Source: AC-69 sp963751665 (GTDB lineage Bacteria > Actinomycetota > UBA4738 > HRBIN12). Taken from it: a stretch of 64,000 nucleotides of DNA. Location: the NCBI GenBank assembly GCA_963751665.1, contig CAVVVF010000010.1:124001-188000 (forward strand). Direction: 5' to 3'. The notes beneath the pieces were generated by a model, which was not told where the DNA came from, made no database searches, and was given only the letters and a program-made list of their open reading frames with translations. The position numbers and the translations under genes are program-made. Position 1 is the first letter of the stretch. Each line of letters opens with the position of its first letter. Positions 44,294-53,334 of this stretch are shown here, piece by piece.

Positions 44294-45697
44294 ATGCTCG
44301 CGGAGCTGGCGGCGTCGGTGCGCGAAGGTCGCGTCTCGGCGAAGGAGTTCGTCGGGCTGGCGTACGAGCGGATCGAACGGTTGAACGGCGATCTGAACGC
44401 GGTGATCGCGCTCCGCCCGGAGGAGGAGGCCGTCGCCGAGGCCGAGAAGAGGCAGGCATCTGCGTCGCACCTGGACGAGCCGTTCCCGCTCCTCGGACTC
44501 CCGCTGCTGGTGAAGGACAACACGGACGTGGCCGAGATGCGAACGGTGAACGGCTCGCGCCTGCTCGAGGAAGCCGCGCCCGCGGAGCGCGACGCGCGGG
44601 TGGTCGAGCGCCTCCGCGCCGCGGGCGCGATCGTCGTTGGAAAGACGAACGTGCCCGAGTTCTCGTTCCTGGGATTCACCGACAATGCCGTGTTCGGCCC
44701 GGCGATGAACCCGTGGGGCCTCGAGTGGTCGCCCGGCGGCTCGAGCGGAGGCTCCGGCGCTGCCCTGGCCGGGGGGATGGCGCCCCTCGCCACCGCCACC
44801 GACGGCGGCGGCTCGGTGCGCATCCCCGCCGCCTTCTGCGGCCTGGTCGGGCTGAAGCCAACGAACGGGCTGGTGGGTCGGCGCCCCATCCCGTCGTGGA
44901 TGGACCTGACCACCGACGGCCCCCTCGCCTGCACCGTGGCCGACGTTCGGCTGCTCCTCGACGTCATGCGCGGGCAGGAGCCCGGGGACATCGGGGCAGC
45001 GCCGGCGTGGGAGCCGCCCGCCGGGCGGGCGACGCGGATCATCGCCGCGCCCCGGACGTTCGATTGGGGGCCGCTGCCGCCGGCCGTCGAGGAGCGGTAC
45101 CGCGCCGCGCTCGAGAGCATCGAGCGCGATCTCGACCTGCCGGTCGAGGAGATCGACGCCGCCTCGATCTTCACGTTCGGCGGTGACCCCGGCGAGGACT
45201 GGTTCGCCTTGGTGGCCGTGGAGGAGTTGCAGGCCATCGGCAGGGAGCTCGTTGTCGCCAACCTCGGCAAGCTCTCACCGCCGTTCCGCTCGACGATGGA
45301 GTACGCGCTCGCGGTGTCCGTGGACCGGTACGTCGAGGCCCGCCGCAACCGGTTCGAGTACGCGAGGGCGATGGACGAGCTCCTCGGCCGAGACGTGCTG
45401 TTCGTGTGCCCGACGCTCGGTCAGGAGGGCTGGCTGGCCGACGGCACGCTCCCGGGCACCGAGGGTCCGGCGGGAAGCGACGGCTACAACACCGGCGAGG
45501 CGAACCTGACCGGCCACCCCGCACTCTCGGTGCCCGCCGGGATGTCGCCGAACGGGATCCCCTTCGGGCTTCAGGTCACCGGGCCGAGGTTCCGCGACGA
45601 TCTCGTGTTGGCATTCGGTGAGGAATGGGAGAGAGCTAACCCCTGGCCGAACGCCGCACCGGGCTACGAACCCTTCGCCGCCTCGGCGGTTGGCTAG
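44294..45697 (+). CDS. Amidase (amidase signature family)
   Basis: A 467-residue amidase with the Ser-cisSer-Lys centre: the Lys in LPLLVKDNTDV (near residue 75) and the Gly/Ser-rich signature GLEWSPGGSSGGSGAALAGGMAPLATATDGGGSVRIPAAFCGLVGLKP (about 140-190), where the GGSSGGS serine residues act. It hydrolyses amide bonds in the cytoplasm; GatA function is unlikely because no gatB or gatC is nearby. ATG 44294 starts right after the stop of the flavoprotein gene, so both are probably in one operon. The 3' end meets the convergent ABC-2 permease with a 4-base overlap. Confidence 0.9.
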   Translation: MLAELAASVREGRVSAKEFVGLAYERIERLNGDLNAVIALRPEEEAVAEAEKRQASASHLDEPFPLLGLPLLVKDNTDVAEMRTVNGSRLLEEAAPAERDARVVERLRAAGAIVVGKTNVPEFSFLGFTDNAVFGPAMNPWGLEWSPGGSSGGSGAALAGGMAPLATATDGGGSVRIPAAFCGLVGLKPTNGLVGRRPIPSWMDLTTDGPLACTVADVRLLLDVMRGQEPGDIGAAPAWEPPAGRATRIIAAPRTFDWGPLPPAVEERYRAALESIERDLDLPVEEIDAASIFTFGGDPGEDWFALVAVEELQAIGRELVVANLGKLSPPFRSTMEYALAVSVDRYVEARRNRFEYARAMDELLGRDVLFVCPTLGQEGWLADGTLPGTEGPAGSDGYNTGEANLTGHPALSVPAGMSPNGIPFGLQVTGPRFRDDLVLAFGEEWERANPWPNAAPGYEPFAASAVG

Positions 45698-46527
45698 GCG
45701 GCGAGGTCGCGGCGGTCGAAGACGAACAGCGCGGCCGCAACCGCCACCACCGAGATTCCCGCGAGCACCACGGTGTCGACGCCGTTGAAGCCGTTCGCCA
45801 GCGGCCGGTGGTCCGCGTAGAAGTAGAAGGGCGAGAGGATCCGGAGCGGTTTCATCGCCGGGACCGAGGGCGCGAGCGTCTTCACGATGAACGTGACCAG
45901 GGCGAGCCCGCTCGTCACGCCGATCGCCATGCCCTTGTTCCCCGTGGCCGATCCCACCGTCAGCGCGATCGAGCCGAACGCCACGCCGAGCAGGAACAGG
46001 TTCGCCGCCGCCGCGGCCAGGTTCACCAGGCTGACCGTGAGCCCGAACGGCCGACCGATCCCGACGATCGCCACCCAGGCCAGCGTGGCGAGCAGGAGCG
46101 AGGCGCCCACCATGGCCCAGAACTTGTCGAGCAGCACCCGGGTCCGGCGGATCGGCGCAGACAGCAGCAGGTCGAGGGTCCCGGTCTCCTCCTCCCCGGC
46201 GATGGCCCGGGCGCCGGCGCCGATCGCGTAGACGAGCAGCAGGACCGGCAACAACAGGCTGAACATCTCGGCTTGGACGTAGCCACGCGGCGTACCATAG
46301 TCGCCGCCGATCAGGTTGCGAATGGCCTCGGGGAGCTTGGCGATGTAGTCGTTGAACTGGCTCGCGTTGCCGCGGATGGTCGGCCAGAACGCCGCGTACA
46401 TGAAGACCGTCCCCACGAACCCGAGTCCCCACCACAACAGCGTGCGCCGCTGGTCGCGGATGGTCTTGGCGAACACGGTGCGAAGCATGAGCGGGTGCGG
46501 CATAGTCTCAGCGGCCACTGTTCTCAC
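45694..46527 (-). CDS. ABC-2-type exporter permease
   Basis: A 277-residue permease with six hydrophobic segments. It starts with a cytoplasmic tail (LMLRTVFAKTIRDQRRTLLWWGLGFVGTVFMYAAFWPTIRG) and has the ABC-2 pattern IAGEEETGTLDLLLSAPIRRTRVLLDKFWAMVGASLLLATLAWVAIV. It overlaps the ATPase gene by 20 bases. Together they form a two-gene exporter; the substrate is not identifiable. An internal ATG eight codons in (MPHPLMLRTV) is an equally plausible start. Confidence 0.83.
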   Translation of the reverse strand: MRTVAAETMPHPLMLRTVFAKTIRDQRRTLLWWGLGFVGTVFMYAAFWPTIRGNASQFNDYIAKLPEAIRNLIGGDYGTPRGYVQAEMFSLLLPVLLLVYAIGAGARAIAGEEETGTLDLLLSAPIRRTRVLLDKFWAMVGASLLLATLAWVAIVGIGRPFGLTVSLVNLAAAAANLFLLGVAFGSIALTVGSATGNKGMAIGVTSGLALVTFIVKTLAPSVPAMKPLRILSPFYFYADHRPLANGFNGVDTVVLAGISVVAVAAALFVFDRRDLAA

Positions 46528-47410
46528 CCTTGCCGTAGAACGTGAGGAAGATCTCCTCGAGCGTCGGCTCGTTGCTGGTGATGTCCACCACCTCGTACCT
46601 GGCTGCCGTCTTCACCACCGCGTCCAGGTGCCCGGCCACGGTGAGATGCACCAGCTCGCCCTGGACCTCGACCTTCTGCACGCCGGGGAGGCCGGCGAAC
46701 GCCTCGCCCGGAACAGGGCGGGCGAAGTGGATGTCGAGCGTGCGAACGGCCCGGGCTTTCAGGTCGCCGACGTCCTCCACCGTGACCAGCCGCCCCTCCC
46801 GGATGATGCCGACGTGGTCGCACAGCCGCTCGACCTCGGGCATCACGTGCGAGGAGAGGAACACGGTGCACCCTCCCTGACTGGCCTCGGCGATCATCCG
46901 GTGGAACTCCTGCTGTACCAGCGGGTCCAGCCCGGTGGTCGGCTCGTCCAGGACCAGCAGCTCGGGGCGGTGCATGAAGGCCTGGATGAGGCCCACCTTC
47001 TGCTTGTTGCCGTGCGAGAGCGAACGGATCCGCGCCTCCAGCCGAAGGTCGAGCCGTTCCGCGAGCCGGCGCACGTCGCCCCAGTCGACCCCGCCCCGGA
47101 GCGCCGCGAAGTGCGTCAGGTAGTCGGCAGCCGTCATCCGCTCGTACAGCGCGAGCTCGCCCGGGAGGTAGCCCGTGCGCCGGTGGATCTCGACCGACCC
47201 CGCGGTGGAGTCCAGGCCGAAGATGGTGGCCCGGCCGGCGGTTGGGCGGATGAAGTCAAGGAGCGTGCGGATCGTCGTGGTCTTGCCGGCGCCGTTCGGG
47301 CCGAGGTAGCCGAACACCTCGCCCGGCGCGACGGCGAGCGAGAGATCGATCACGCCGCGCTGCGTACCGTAGGACTTCGTCAGTCCTTCGACCACGATGA
47401 CGTCGGCCAC
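46508..47410 (-). CDS. ABC exporter ATPase
   Basis: A 300-residue ATPase: IVVEGLTKSYGTQRGVIDLSLAVAPGEVFGYLGPNGAGKTTTIRTLLDFIRP with Walker A, SLSHGNKQKVGLIQAFMHRPELLVLDEPTTGLDPLVQQEFHRMI with signature and Walker B, and switch SSHVMPEVERLCDHVGIIREGRLV. The C-terminal domain after residue 220 is typical of ABC-2 exporter ATPases. GTG 47410 with GGAGGT seven bases upstream is chosen; the frame is open further but has no ribosome site. Confidence 0.9.
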   Translation of the reverse strand: MADVIVVEGLTKSYGTQRGVIDLSLAVAPGEVFGYLGPNGAGKTTTIRTLLDFIRPTAGRATIFGLDSTAGSVEIHRRTGYLPGELALYERMTAADYLTHFAALRGGVDWGDVRRLAERLDLRLEARIRSLSHGNKQKVGLIQAFMHRPELLVLDEPTTGLDPLVQQEFHRMIAEASQGGCTVFLSSHVMPEVERLCDHVGIIREGRLVTVEDVGDLKARAVRTLDIHFARPVPGEAFAGLPGVQKVEVQGELVHLTVAGHLDAVVKTAARYEVVDITSNEPTLEEIFLTFYGKGENSGR

Positions 47411-47429
47411 AGTCGCACCTCCGCTTGGC

Positions 47430-48845
47430 CTACGGCCCCAAGTTATAGCCCAGGCGCCGTGGAAGGCGGGCCAGGAAGCCCACGATCGGATGGGCCCTTC
47501 GGCCCCCGTCCTCGGCATCGTCCTTTCGCATGATGGCCCGGGTCACGAGGAGCGCACCCGGCGAGCGGAGCGGCTCCGGTGGGAATGGCTTCGGCTCGGC
47601 ACCGACGATCGGCAGTTGCGTGAACTCGTCGTCGGCCCCGAGGGCCAGGCCCGACAGGATCCGCCCTGCCAGGTGGCAGGGCCCCACCCCTCCGCCGGTG
47701 AACCCCAGCGCGTAGTGGAGATTCCCCGACGGGAGCGTCCCCAGGAACGGCAGGTGTAGTCCGGTAACGTCGATGGGGCCTCCCCACGCGCATTCCACCG
47801 GCACGTCGCGAAAGCTCGGGAACCACCGGTGGAGGTCGCGGACCAGCCGGATGGCCGCGGCTTCGTCGAAGTCCATGCGCGGGCCGAGTCCCGTACCGAG
47901 GCCCGTGCGCGCGCCAGCGCCCCCGAACGCGATGCGGCCGTCGGGGGTGGTCCGGAGGTAATGCAGGGTGGAGCGATAGTCGTAGACGCCCTCGCCGCCC
48001 GTCCACCCGATCTCCTCGAGCTTCTCGGGAGCCGGGGCGGTGAGGACGATCGAGCTGGCCCTGGGGAGGATGGCTCGGCGGAACCGCGGGAGCGCCGCGG
48101 CGTACGCGCCGAGGCCCACCACGGCGCTTCCCGCCGTGACGCGGCCCCGGGGCGTGTCCGCCTCGGCGTGCGAGCCGCCACGGAACCGCAGGACCGGCGT
48201 TCCCTCGAAGATCCGGACCCCCCGCTCGAGGAGAACGCGGCGGATCCCGCGTGCGAGCCGTGCCGGATGGATGTGAGCGGCGCCGGGCATGAACACGCCG
48301 CCCCGCGCCACCGGAGACCGGAACCGCTCGGCCACCTGGTTCGGCGCGAGCTCGACGTACTCCTGATCCGCGCCGAGCCTTCGAGCCGTCTCGGCGTTGT
48401 CCCGCCACACGCCGTCCTTGGCCGGCGACGTCGAGATGCCGAGATCGCCGGCACGCGAGTACCAGGCGTCGACGCCGTGGGCTTCGCACCACGCGCCGAT
48501 GTCGCCGATCGAGCGGTCCGCCGCGCGACAGATCGCCAGCGCCGCGTCGTCCCCATGGAGCTCGACGAGCGTCGGCAGCTCGTCCCAGAGCGCGTTCACG
48601 AATCCACCGTTGCGACCGCTTGGCCCGCCGCCGCAGATGTCCTGCTCCAGAAGGACGACGTCGATGCTCGGGTCGCGCTCCTTCAGGAAATAGGCCGTCC
48701 ACATGCCCGTGTAGCCGCCGCCCAGGATCACGACGTCGGCGGCCGTGTCCGCCGCGAGCGGCGGACACGGCTCGCCCGGATCGTTCGCCAGCGCCTCCTC
48801 CATCCACCAGCTGCGGATGGCCCGGCGCGGGGCGTCTGGGCTCAA
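47430..48845 (-). CDS. DAO-family FAD-dependent oxidoreductase (first of tandem pair)
   Basis: A 471-residue amine/amino-acid oxidase-type flavoprotein. After SWWMEEALANDPGEPCPPLAADTAADVVILGGGYTGMWTAYFLKERDP (FAD site at about 33-50) come LLEQDICGGGPSGRNGGFVNALWDEL, the substrate domain, and the C-terminal LHYALGFTGGGVGPCHLAGRILSGL. It resembles gamma-glutamylputrescine oxidase/OrdL-like enzymes, which is interesting with a polyamine importer nearby, but the substrate is not proven. The TTG 48845 start overlaps the stop of the paralogue upstream (TTGA) and aligns its N terminus with that paralogue. Confidence 0.85.
   Translation of the reverse strand: MSPDAPRRAIRSWWMEEALANDPGEPCPPLAADTAADVVILGGGYTGMWTAYFLKERDPSIDVVLLEQDICGGGPSGRNGGFVNALWDELPTLVELHGDDAALAICRAADRSIGDIGAWCEAHGVDAWYSRAGDLGISTSPAKDGVWRDNAETARRLGADQEYVELAPNQVAERFRSPVARGGVFMPGAAHIHPARLARGIRRVLLERGVRIFEGTPVLRFRGGSHAEADTPRGRVTAGSAVVGLGAYAAALPRFRRAILPRASSIVLTAPAPEKLEEIGWTGGEGVYDYRSTLHYLRTTPDGRIAFGGAGARTGLGTGLGPRMDFDEAAAIRLVRDLHRWFPSFRDVPVECAWGGPIDVTGLHLPFLGTLPSGNLHYALGFTGGGVGPCHLAGRILSGLALGADDEFTQLPIVGAEPKPFPPEPLRSPGALLVTRAIMRKDDAEDGGRRAHPIVGFLARLPRRLGYNLGP
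48694..48773. repeat. 80-bp exact direct repeat, copy A, inside the first DAO gene
   Basis: These 80 bases are identical to 50109-50188 in the neighbouring paralogue and encode the FAD-site region (ADTAADVVILGGGYTGMWTA). Identity continues on both flanks with few mismatches, whereas the rest of the proteins are clearly diverged. The repeat holds an 11-bp inverted repeat at 48745-48768. Confidence 0.9.
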
Positions 48846-50260
48846 CGCGGCCCCAGGTTGTAGCCGAGGCGCCGGGGCATGCGGGACACGAAGGTCACGA
48901 GCGGGTTCGGCCGCCGCCCCCGGTCTTCCGCGTCGTCCTTGCGGCGGATGGCCTCGTTCACGACGAGCATCCCGGGCGACAGGATCGGTTCGGGGGGGAA
49001 GCGGAGCGGCTCGTGCGTCACGAGGGCGAGACGGGAGAAACCGTCCTCCGCGTGCATCGCCAGGCTGGCCAGGATCCGGCCGCCCAGGTGGCATGGGGCG
49101 ACGCCGTTCCCTGTGAATCCCAGTCCGTGATGGACGTTGCCCGACCGGGAGCTCCCGAAGAACGGCAGGTACATGCCGGCGACGTCGATGGGGCCTCCCC
49201 ACCCCGCCGCGATCGGCACGTCCCGGAAGCTCGGGAACATCCGGTGCAGGTCGGCAGCGGCCTTGCGAAGGAACCGCTCGTCGTAGGTGAACCGCGGGCC
49301 GATCTTCCGGGCCAGGCCGGGCTGCATCCCCGCGCAGCCCATGGCGATCCGTCCGTCGGGCGTCGTCCGCACGTAGTGCAGCGACGGTCGGAGGTCACGA
49401 AGGGCCTCGCCGTCGGTCCAGTTGATCTCCTCCAGCCGTTCCGGCGACGGCTCGGTGAGCACGATGTAGCTCCCGCGCACGGCCAGGTTGCGGCGGAACC
49501 GCTTCCAGTGGATGCCCCACGACCCCACGCCGATCACGGCCTCAGCCGCGCGAACGGAGCCGCCCGGGGTCTCGGCGATCGACGGCGGTCCGGCGGCGAA
49601 CCGGCGGACCGGGGTGCCCTCGAAGATCCGCACGCCCCGCTCCAGCAGCACCCGACGCAGCCCTCGGGCGAGATCGTGCGGGCTGCACGGTGGCAGCGTC
49701 GGGATGGAAGACGCCACCAAGCAGGACTGGCGAGTCGACTCGCTTGCGGACCTCGTCGGCGGAGAGCTCGACGAACTCGTCCTCCGCGCCGAGGCGCCGC
49801 GCTTCCTCGAGCTCGCGCTTCCACGAGCCTTCCTGGAACGGGTTCGACGCCGCGGCCAGCTCGCCGGCGTGGGTGAACCAGGCGTCGACACCGTGCGCTG
49901 GCAGAACCGGCCGATCTCGGCCACGCTCCGCGACGCCGCGAGGCAGAGCTCCAGGGCGTCGCCGTCGCCGAACCGCTGGGCCAGCTCGCCGATCGAGCTC
50001 CAGTACCCGTTCACGAACCCGCCGTTGCGGCCGCTCGGCCCGCCGCCGCAGATGTCCTGCTCCAGCAGCACGACGTCGACCCCGGGGTCGCGCTCCTTCA
50101 GGAAGTAAGCCGTCCACATGCCCGTGTAGCCGCCGCCCAGGATCACGACGTCGGCGGCCGTGTCCGCCGCGAGCGGCGGACACGGCTCACCCGGATCGTT
50201 GGCGAGCGCTTCGTCCATCCACCACCCACGCGTCGTTCGCGGCGGCGGCTCGACCGGCAT
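48842..50260 (-). CDS. DAO-family FAD-dependent oxidoreductase (second of tandem pair), two compensating frame breaks
   Basis: A paralogue of the gene downstream, about 472 residues. It starts PVEPPPRTTRGWWMDEALANDPGEPCPPLAADTAADVVILGGGYTGMWTAYFLKERDPGVDVVLLEQDICGGGPSGRNGGFVNGYW. A missing base near 49899 and an extra base near 49676 shift a segment of about 75 codons; in the other frame this segment reads AHGVDAWFTHAGELAAASNPFQEGSWKRELEEARRLGAEDEFVELSADEVRKRVDSPVLLGGVFHPDAATVQPA, which aligns to the paralogue. Outside it the gene is intact to YNLGPR. Substrate as for its twin. Confidence 0.82.
   Translation of the reverse strand: MPVEPPPRTTRGWWMDEALANDPGEPCPPLAADTAADVVILGGGYTGMWTAYFLKERDPGVDVVLLEQDICGGGPSGRNGGFVNGYWSSIGELAQRFGDGDALELCLAASRSVAEIGRFCQRTVSTPGSPTPASWPRRRTRSRKARGSASSRKRGASARRTSSSSSPPTRSASESTRQSCLVASSIPTLPPCSPHDLARGLRRVLLERGVRIFEGTPVRRFAAGPPSIAETPGGSVRAAEAVIGVGSWGIHWKRFRRNLAVRGSYIVLTEPSPERLEEINWTDGEALRDLRPSLHYVRTTPDGRIAMGCAGMQPGLARKIGPRFTYDERFLRKAAADLHRMFPSFRDVPIAAGWGGPIDVAGMYLPFFGSSRSGNVHHGLGFTGNGVAPCHLGGRILASLAMHAEDGFSRLALVTHEPLRFPPEPILSPGMLVVNEAIRRKDDAEDRGRRPNPLVTFVSRMPRRLGYNLGPR
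50109..50188. repeat. 80-bp exact direct repeat, copy B, inside the second DAO gene
   Basis: Identical to 48694-48773. The matching 11-bp inverted repeat is at 50160-50183. Such a block of identity between otherwise diverged tandem paralogues suggests recent gene conversion. Confidence 0.9.
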
Positions 50261-50330
50261 GCGAGTCCATCAACTGCTCCCTGGTATCGTGCGGGTTCCA
50301 TTCTGACCCAAGCGTTCGGAGGAGGACGCG

Positions 50331-52022
50331 GTGGTCGCAAAGGGCCGCGGCGATCGGAGCCGGCCGCGAAGCTGGCAGGTCACCGAAGGACCGGAACGCG
50401 CGCCGGCCCGGGCGATGCTGCGGGCCGTGGGGTTCTCCGAGGAGGACTTCGGGAAGCCGCAGGTCGGGGTGGCCTCGTCGTGGAACGAGGTCACGCCGTG
50501 CAATTACCACCTCGGCAAGCTTGCCGCGCTGGCGAAGGAGGGCGTCCGGCAGGGCGGGGCCGTGCCCCTCGAGTTCACCACGATCGCCGTGTCCGACGGC
50601 ATCGCCATGGGCCACGAGGGCATGAAGGCCTCGCTGATCAGCCGCGAGGTGATCGCCGACTCCGTCGAGCTGATGATGCACGCCGAGCGGTTCGACGGCC
50701 TGGTGGGGATCGCCGGATGCGACAAGAGCGAGCCGGGGATGCTGATGGCCATGGCCCGGCTGAACCTCCCGGCCGTGTACCTGTACGGCGGCACCATCCT
50801 CCCCGGCACGTACGACGGTCGTGATGTCACGATCCAGGACGTGTTCGAGGCGGTCGGCGCCCACGCCAAGGGATCGATGAGCGACGACGAGCTGTTGGCG
50901 ATGGAACGCGCGGCGTGTCCCACCGCGGGGTCGTGCGCCGGGATGTACACGGCGAACACGATGGCCGCGGCGGCCGAGGCTATCGGCATGTCGCTTCCCG
51001 GCGCGGCCTCGCCGCCCGCTGTCGACTACCGGCGCGAGGTGTTCGCCCGGGAGTCCGGTATCGCCGTCACCCGCCTGCTCGAGAAGGGCATCGCGCCGCG
51101 GGACATCATGACCAGGGACGCGTTCGAGAACGCCATCACGGTGGTGATGGCCCTGGCCGGGTCGACCAACGCGGTCCTGCACCTCCTGGCCATGGCGCGT
51201 GAGGCCCATGTGGAGCTGGCTCTCGACGACTTCGACCGCATCTCGCGGCGCGTGCCGCACCTGGTGGATGTCCGGCCCGCGGGTCGGTTCGTCATGTCCG
51301 ACCTGGACCGGGTGGGCGGCGTTCCGGTGATCATGAAGGAGCTGCTCGAAGCGGGGCTCCTCCACGGCGAGGCGCTCACCGTCACGGCCCAGACCATCGC
51401 CGAGAACCTGTCGGAGGCCGCACCACCGGCACCCGACGGCACGGTGGTCCACGCCGTCGGGAGCCCCATCCATCCGACCGGTGGCACGGCGATCCTGTAC
51501 GGATCGCTCGCGCCGGAGGGAAGCGTGATGAAGATCGCCGGGGCCGAGTCCCTCACGTTCACCGGTACCGCGCGGCCGTTCGACTCCGAGCAGGAGGCGT
51601 TCGAGGCCCTCACGTCGGGGAGGATCAAGGCCGGGGACGTCATCGCCATCCGGTACGAGGGGCCGAAGGGCTCGCCCGGCATGCCGGAGATGCTCGCCGT
51701 GACGGCCGCGGTCGCGGGTGCGGGCCTGGGCAAGGACGTCGCGCTCATCACCGACGGTCGCTTCTCGGGCGCCACCAAAGGGTTCTCGGTGGGCCACATC
51801 TCGCCGGAGGCGCTCGTCGGCGGGCCGATCGCGCTGGTGCGCGATGGCGACCGCATCGAGATCGACGCCGAGAGCCGGCGCATCGACCTCCTGGTGGACG
51901 ACGCGGAGCTGGCCAAGCGGCGCGCGGCCTGGAAGGCGCCGGCCCCCCGATACGAGAGCGGCGCGCTGGCGAAGTACGCGCGCCTGGTCTCCTCCGCGTC
52001 CGCGGGGGCCGTCACGTCGTGA
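50331..52022 (+). CDS. ilvD: Dihydroxy-acid dehydratase
   Basis: A 563-residue iron-sulfur dehydratase for the fourth step of valine and isoleucine synthesis. The signatures are visible: NYHLGKLAALAKEGVRQGGAVPLEFTTIAVSDGIAMGHEGM, GIAGCDKSEPGMLMAMARLNLPAVYLYGGTILPG (cluster Cys), CPTAGSCAGMYTANTMAAAAEAIGMSLPG (cluster Cys and second signature) and the C-terminal ALITDGRFSGATKGFSVGHISPEALVGGPIALVRDGD. GTG 50331 follows GGAGGAGGACGC. It overlaps thrC by GTGA. It is the first gene of the branched-chain amino acid region on the plus strand. Confidence 0.96.
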   Translation: MVAKGRGDRSRPRSWQVTEGPERAPARAMLRAVGFSEEDFGKPQVGVASSWNEVTPCNYHLGKLAALAKEGVRQGGAVPLEFTTIAVSDGIAMGHEGMKASLISREVIADSVELMMHAERFDGLVGIAGCDKSEPGMLMAMARLNLPAVYLYGGTILPGTYDGRDVTIQDVFEAVGAHAKGSMSDDELLAMERAACPTAGSCAGMYTANTMAAAAEAIGMSLPGAASPPAVDYRREVFARESGIAVTRLLEKGIAPRDIMTRDAFENAITVVMALAGSTNAVLHLLAMAREAHVELALDDFDRISRRVPHLVDVRPAGRFVMSDLDRVGGVPVIMKELLEAGLLHGEALTVTAQTIAENLSEAAPPAPDGTVVHAVGSPIHPTGGTAILYGSLAPEGSVMKIAGAESLTFTGTARPFDSEQEAFEALTSGRIKAGDVIAIRYEGPKGSPGMPEMLAVTAAVAGAGLGKDVALITDGRFSGATKGFSVGHISPEALVGGPIALVRDGDRIEIDAESRRIDLLVDDAELAKRRAAWKAPAPRYESGALAKYARLVSSASAGAVTS

Positions 52023-53261
52023 GCCTCCCCGAGATCACCAACCCCGTCGCCCTGGAGTGCCGCGAATGCCAGGCGCGCTACCCGGTCGAGCCCCTCACCA
52101 TCTGCGAGGAGTGCTTCGGCCCGCTCGAGCCGGCGTACGACCTGGAGGCCGTTGACGGGGTGGACTTCCGCAAGCACGTCGAGGCGGGGCCGGCCACGCT
52201 GTGGCGATACGAGGCCCTGTTGCCCGGCGGACCGGGCGTCGACCGGGTGGATCTGGGCGGGGGCTTCACCCCACTCCGACGGGCGGACCGGCTGGGGGAG
52301 CGCCTCGGCATCGACCGCCTGTGGATCAAGGACGACTCGGTCAACCCGTCGTACTCGTTCAAGGACCGTGTGGTGTCCGTGGCGATGACCATGGCCAGGG
52401 CGTTCGGGTTCGAGGCGGTGTCGTGTGCCTCCACGGGCAACCTGGCCAACGCGACCGCAGCCCATGCGGCCAGGGCGGGTATCCCGGCGTTCGTGTTCGT
52501 CCCCGAGGACCTGGAGCGTGCCAAGATCCTGGCCACCGCGGCCTACGGGGCCAAGGTCGTGGCCGTGAAGGGGAACTACGACGACGTGAACCGACTGTGC
52601 AGCGAGGTGGCGGAGGCGCTGCCCTGGGCGTTCATCAACGTCAACATGCGCCCGTATTACGCGGAGGGCTCGAAGTCGCTGGGATTCGAGGTGGCCGAGC
52701 AGCTCGGATGGCGGCTGCCGGACCACGTCGTGGTGCCGGTGGCGTCCGGTGCGCTCATGACCAAGATCCACCGGGCCTTTCGCGAGCTCGTCGACATCGC
52801 CGCCGTGGAGGACCGGCCGTACCGGATCTCCGGCGCGCAGGCCGAGGGGTGCGCGCCGGTGGCCGATGCGTTCCACTCCGGCGCGAATGAGGTCCGTCCG
52901 ATGAAGCCGAACACTATCGCGAAGTCGCTCGCCATCGGCAACCCGGCCGACGGGTGGTACGCCATCCAGACCGCCGGCGACACCGGCGGAGCCGTCGAGG
53001 CATGCCCCGAGCCCGAGGTCGTGGAGGGGGTCCTGCTCCTCGCCGAGACCGAGGGGGTGTTCACCGAGACCGCCGGCGGTGTGACCGTGGCCGTGTTGAA
53101 GCGCCTTCGTGAGTCCGGCGCGATCGCTTCCGACGAGGAGACCGTGGCCCTGATCACCGGCAACGGCTACAAGACGATCGAGGCACTGGAAGGGGTCCTG
53201 GAGCCCACGTACCGGGTCGCGCCCGTCCTTGGACGAGTTCCTCGCCGCCCTCGCCGGCTGA
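52019..53261 (+). CDS. thrC: Threonine synthase, one frameshift at the very end
   Basis: A 413-residue PLP enzyme that makes threonine from O-phosphohomoserine. The N-terminal zinc-ribbon-like stretch ALECRECQARYPVEPLTICEECFGPLEP has two CxxC pairs. PLP lysine in NPSYSFKDRVVSVAM, then ASTGNLANATAAHAARAGIPAFVFVPEDLERAKI and SGALMTKIHRAF are typical of the long actinobacterial type. GTG 52019 overlaps the ilvD stop. One extra G at 53231 breaks the frame eleven codons from the end; corrected it ends DEFLAALAG with TGA at 53259-53261. Threonine feeds isoleucine synthesis, consistent with its place beside ilvD. Confidence 0.92.
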
Positions 53262-53334
53262 CCGCCTGCGCCGAGTTGCGCCGCACCATTCCGCGGGACG
53301 AGACTGACCGCGTCCAGGCCGGAAGGGAGGGGCC

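Noticed and set aside
44294..45697. GatA subunit of the tRNA amidotransferase
   Set aside because: gatB and gatC are absent and the gene pairs with a flavoprotein; the amidase signature alone does not support GatA.
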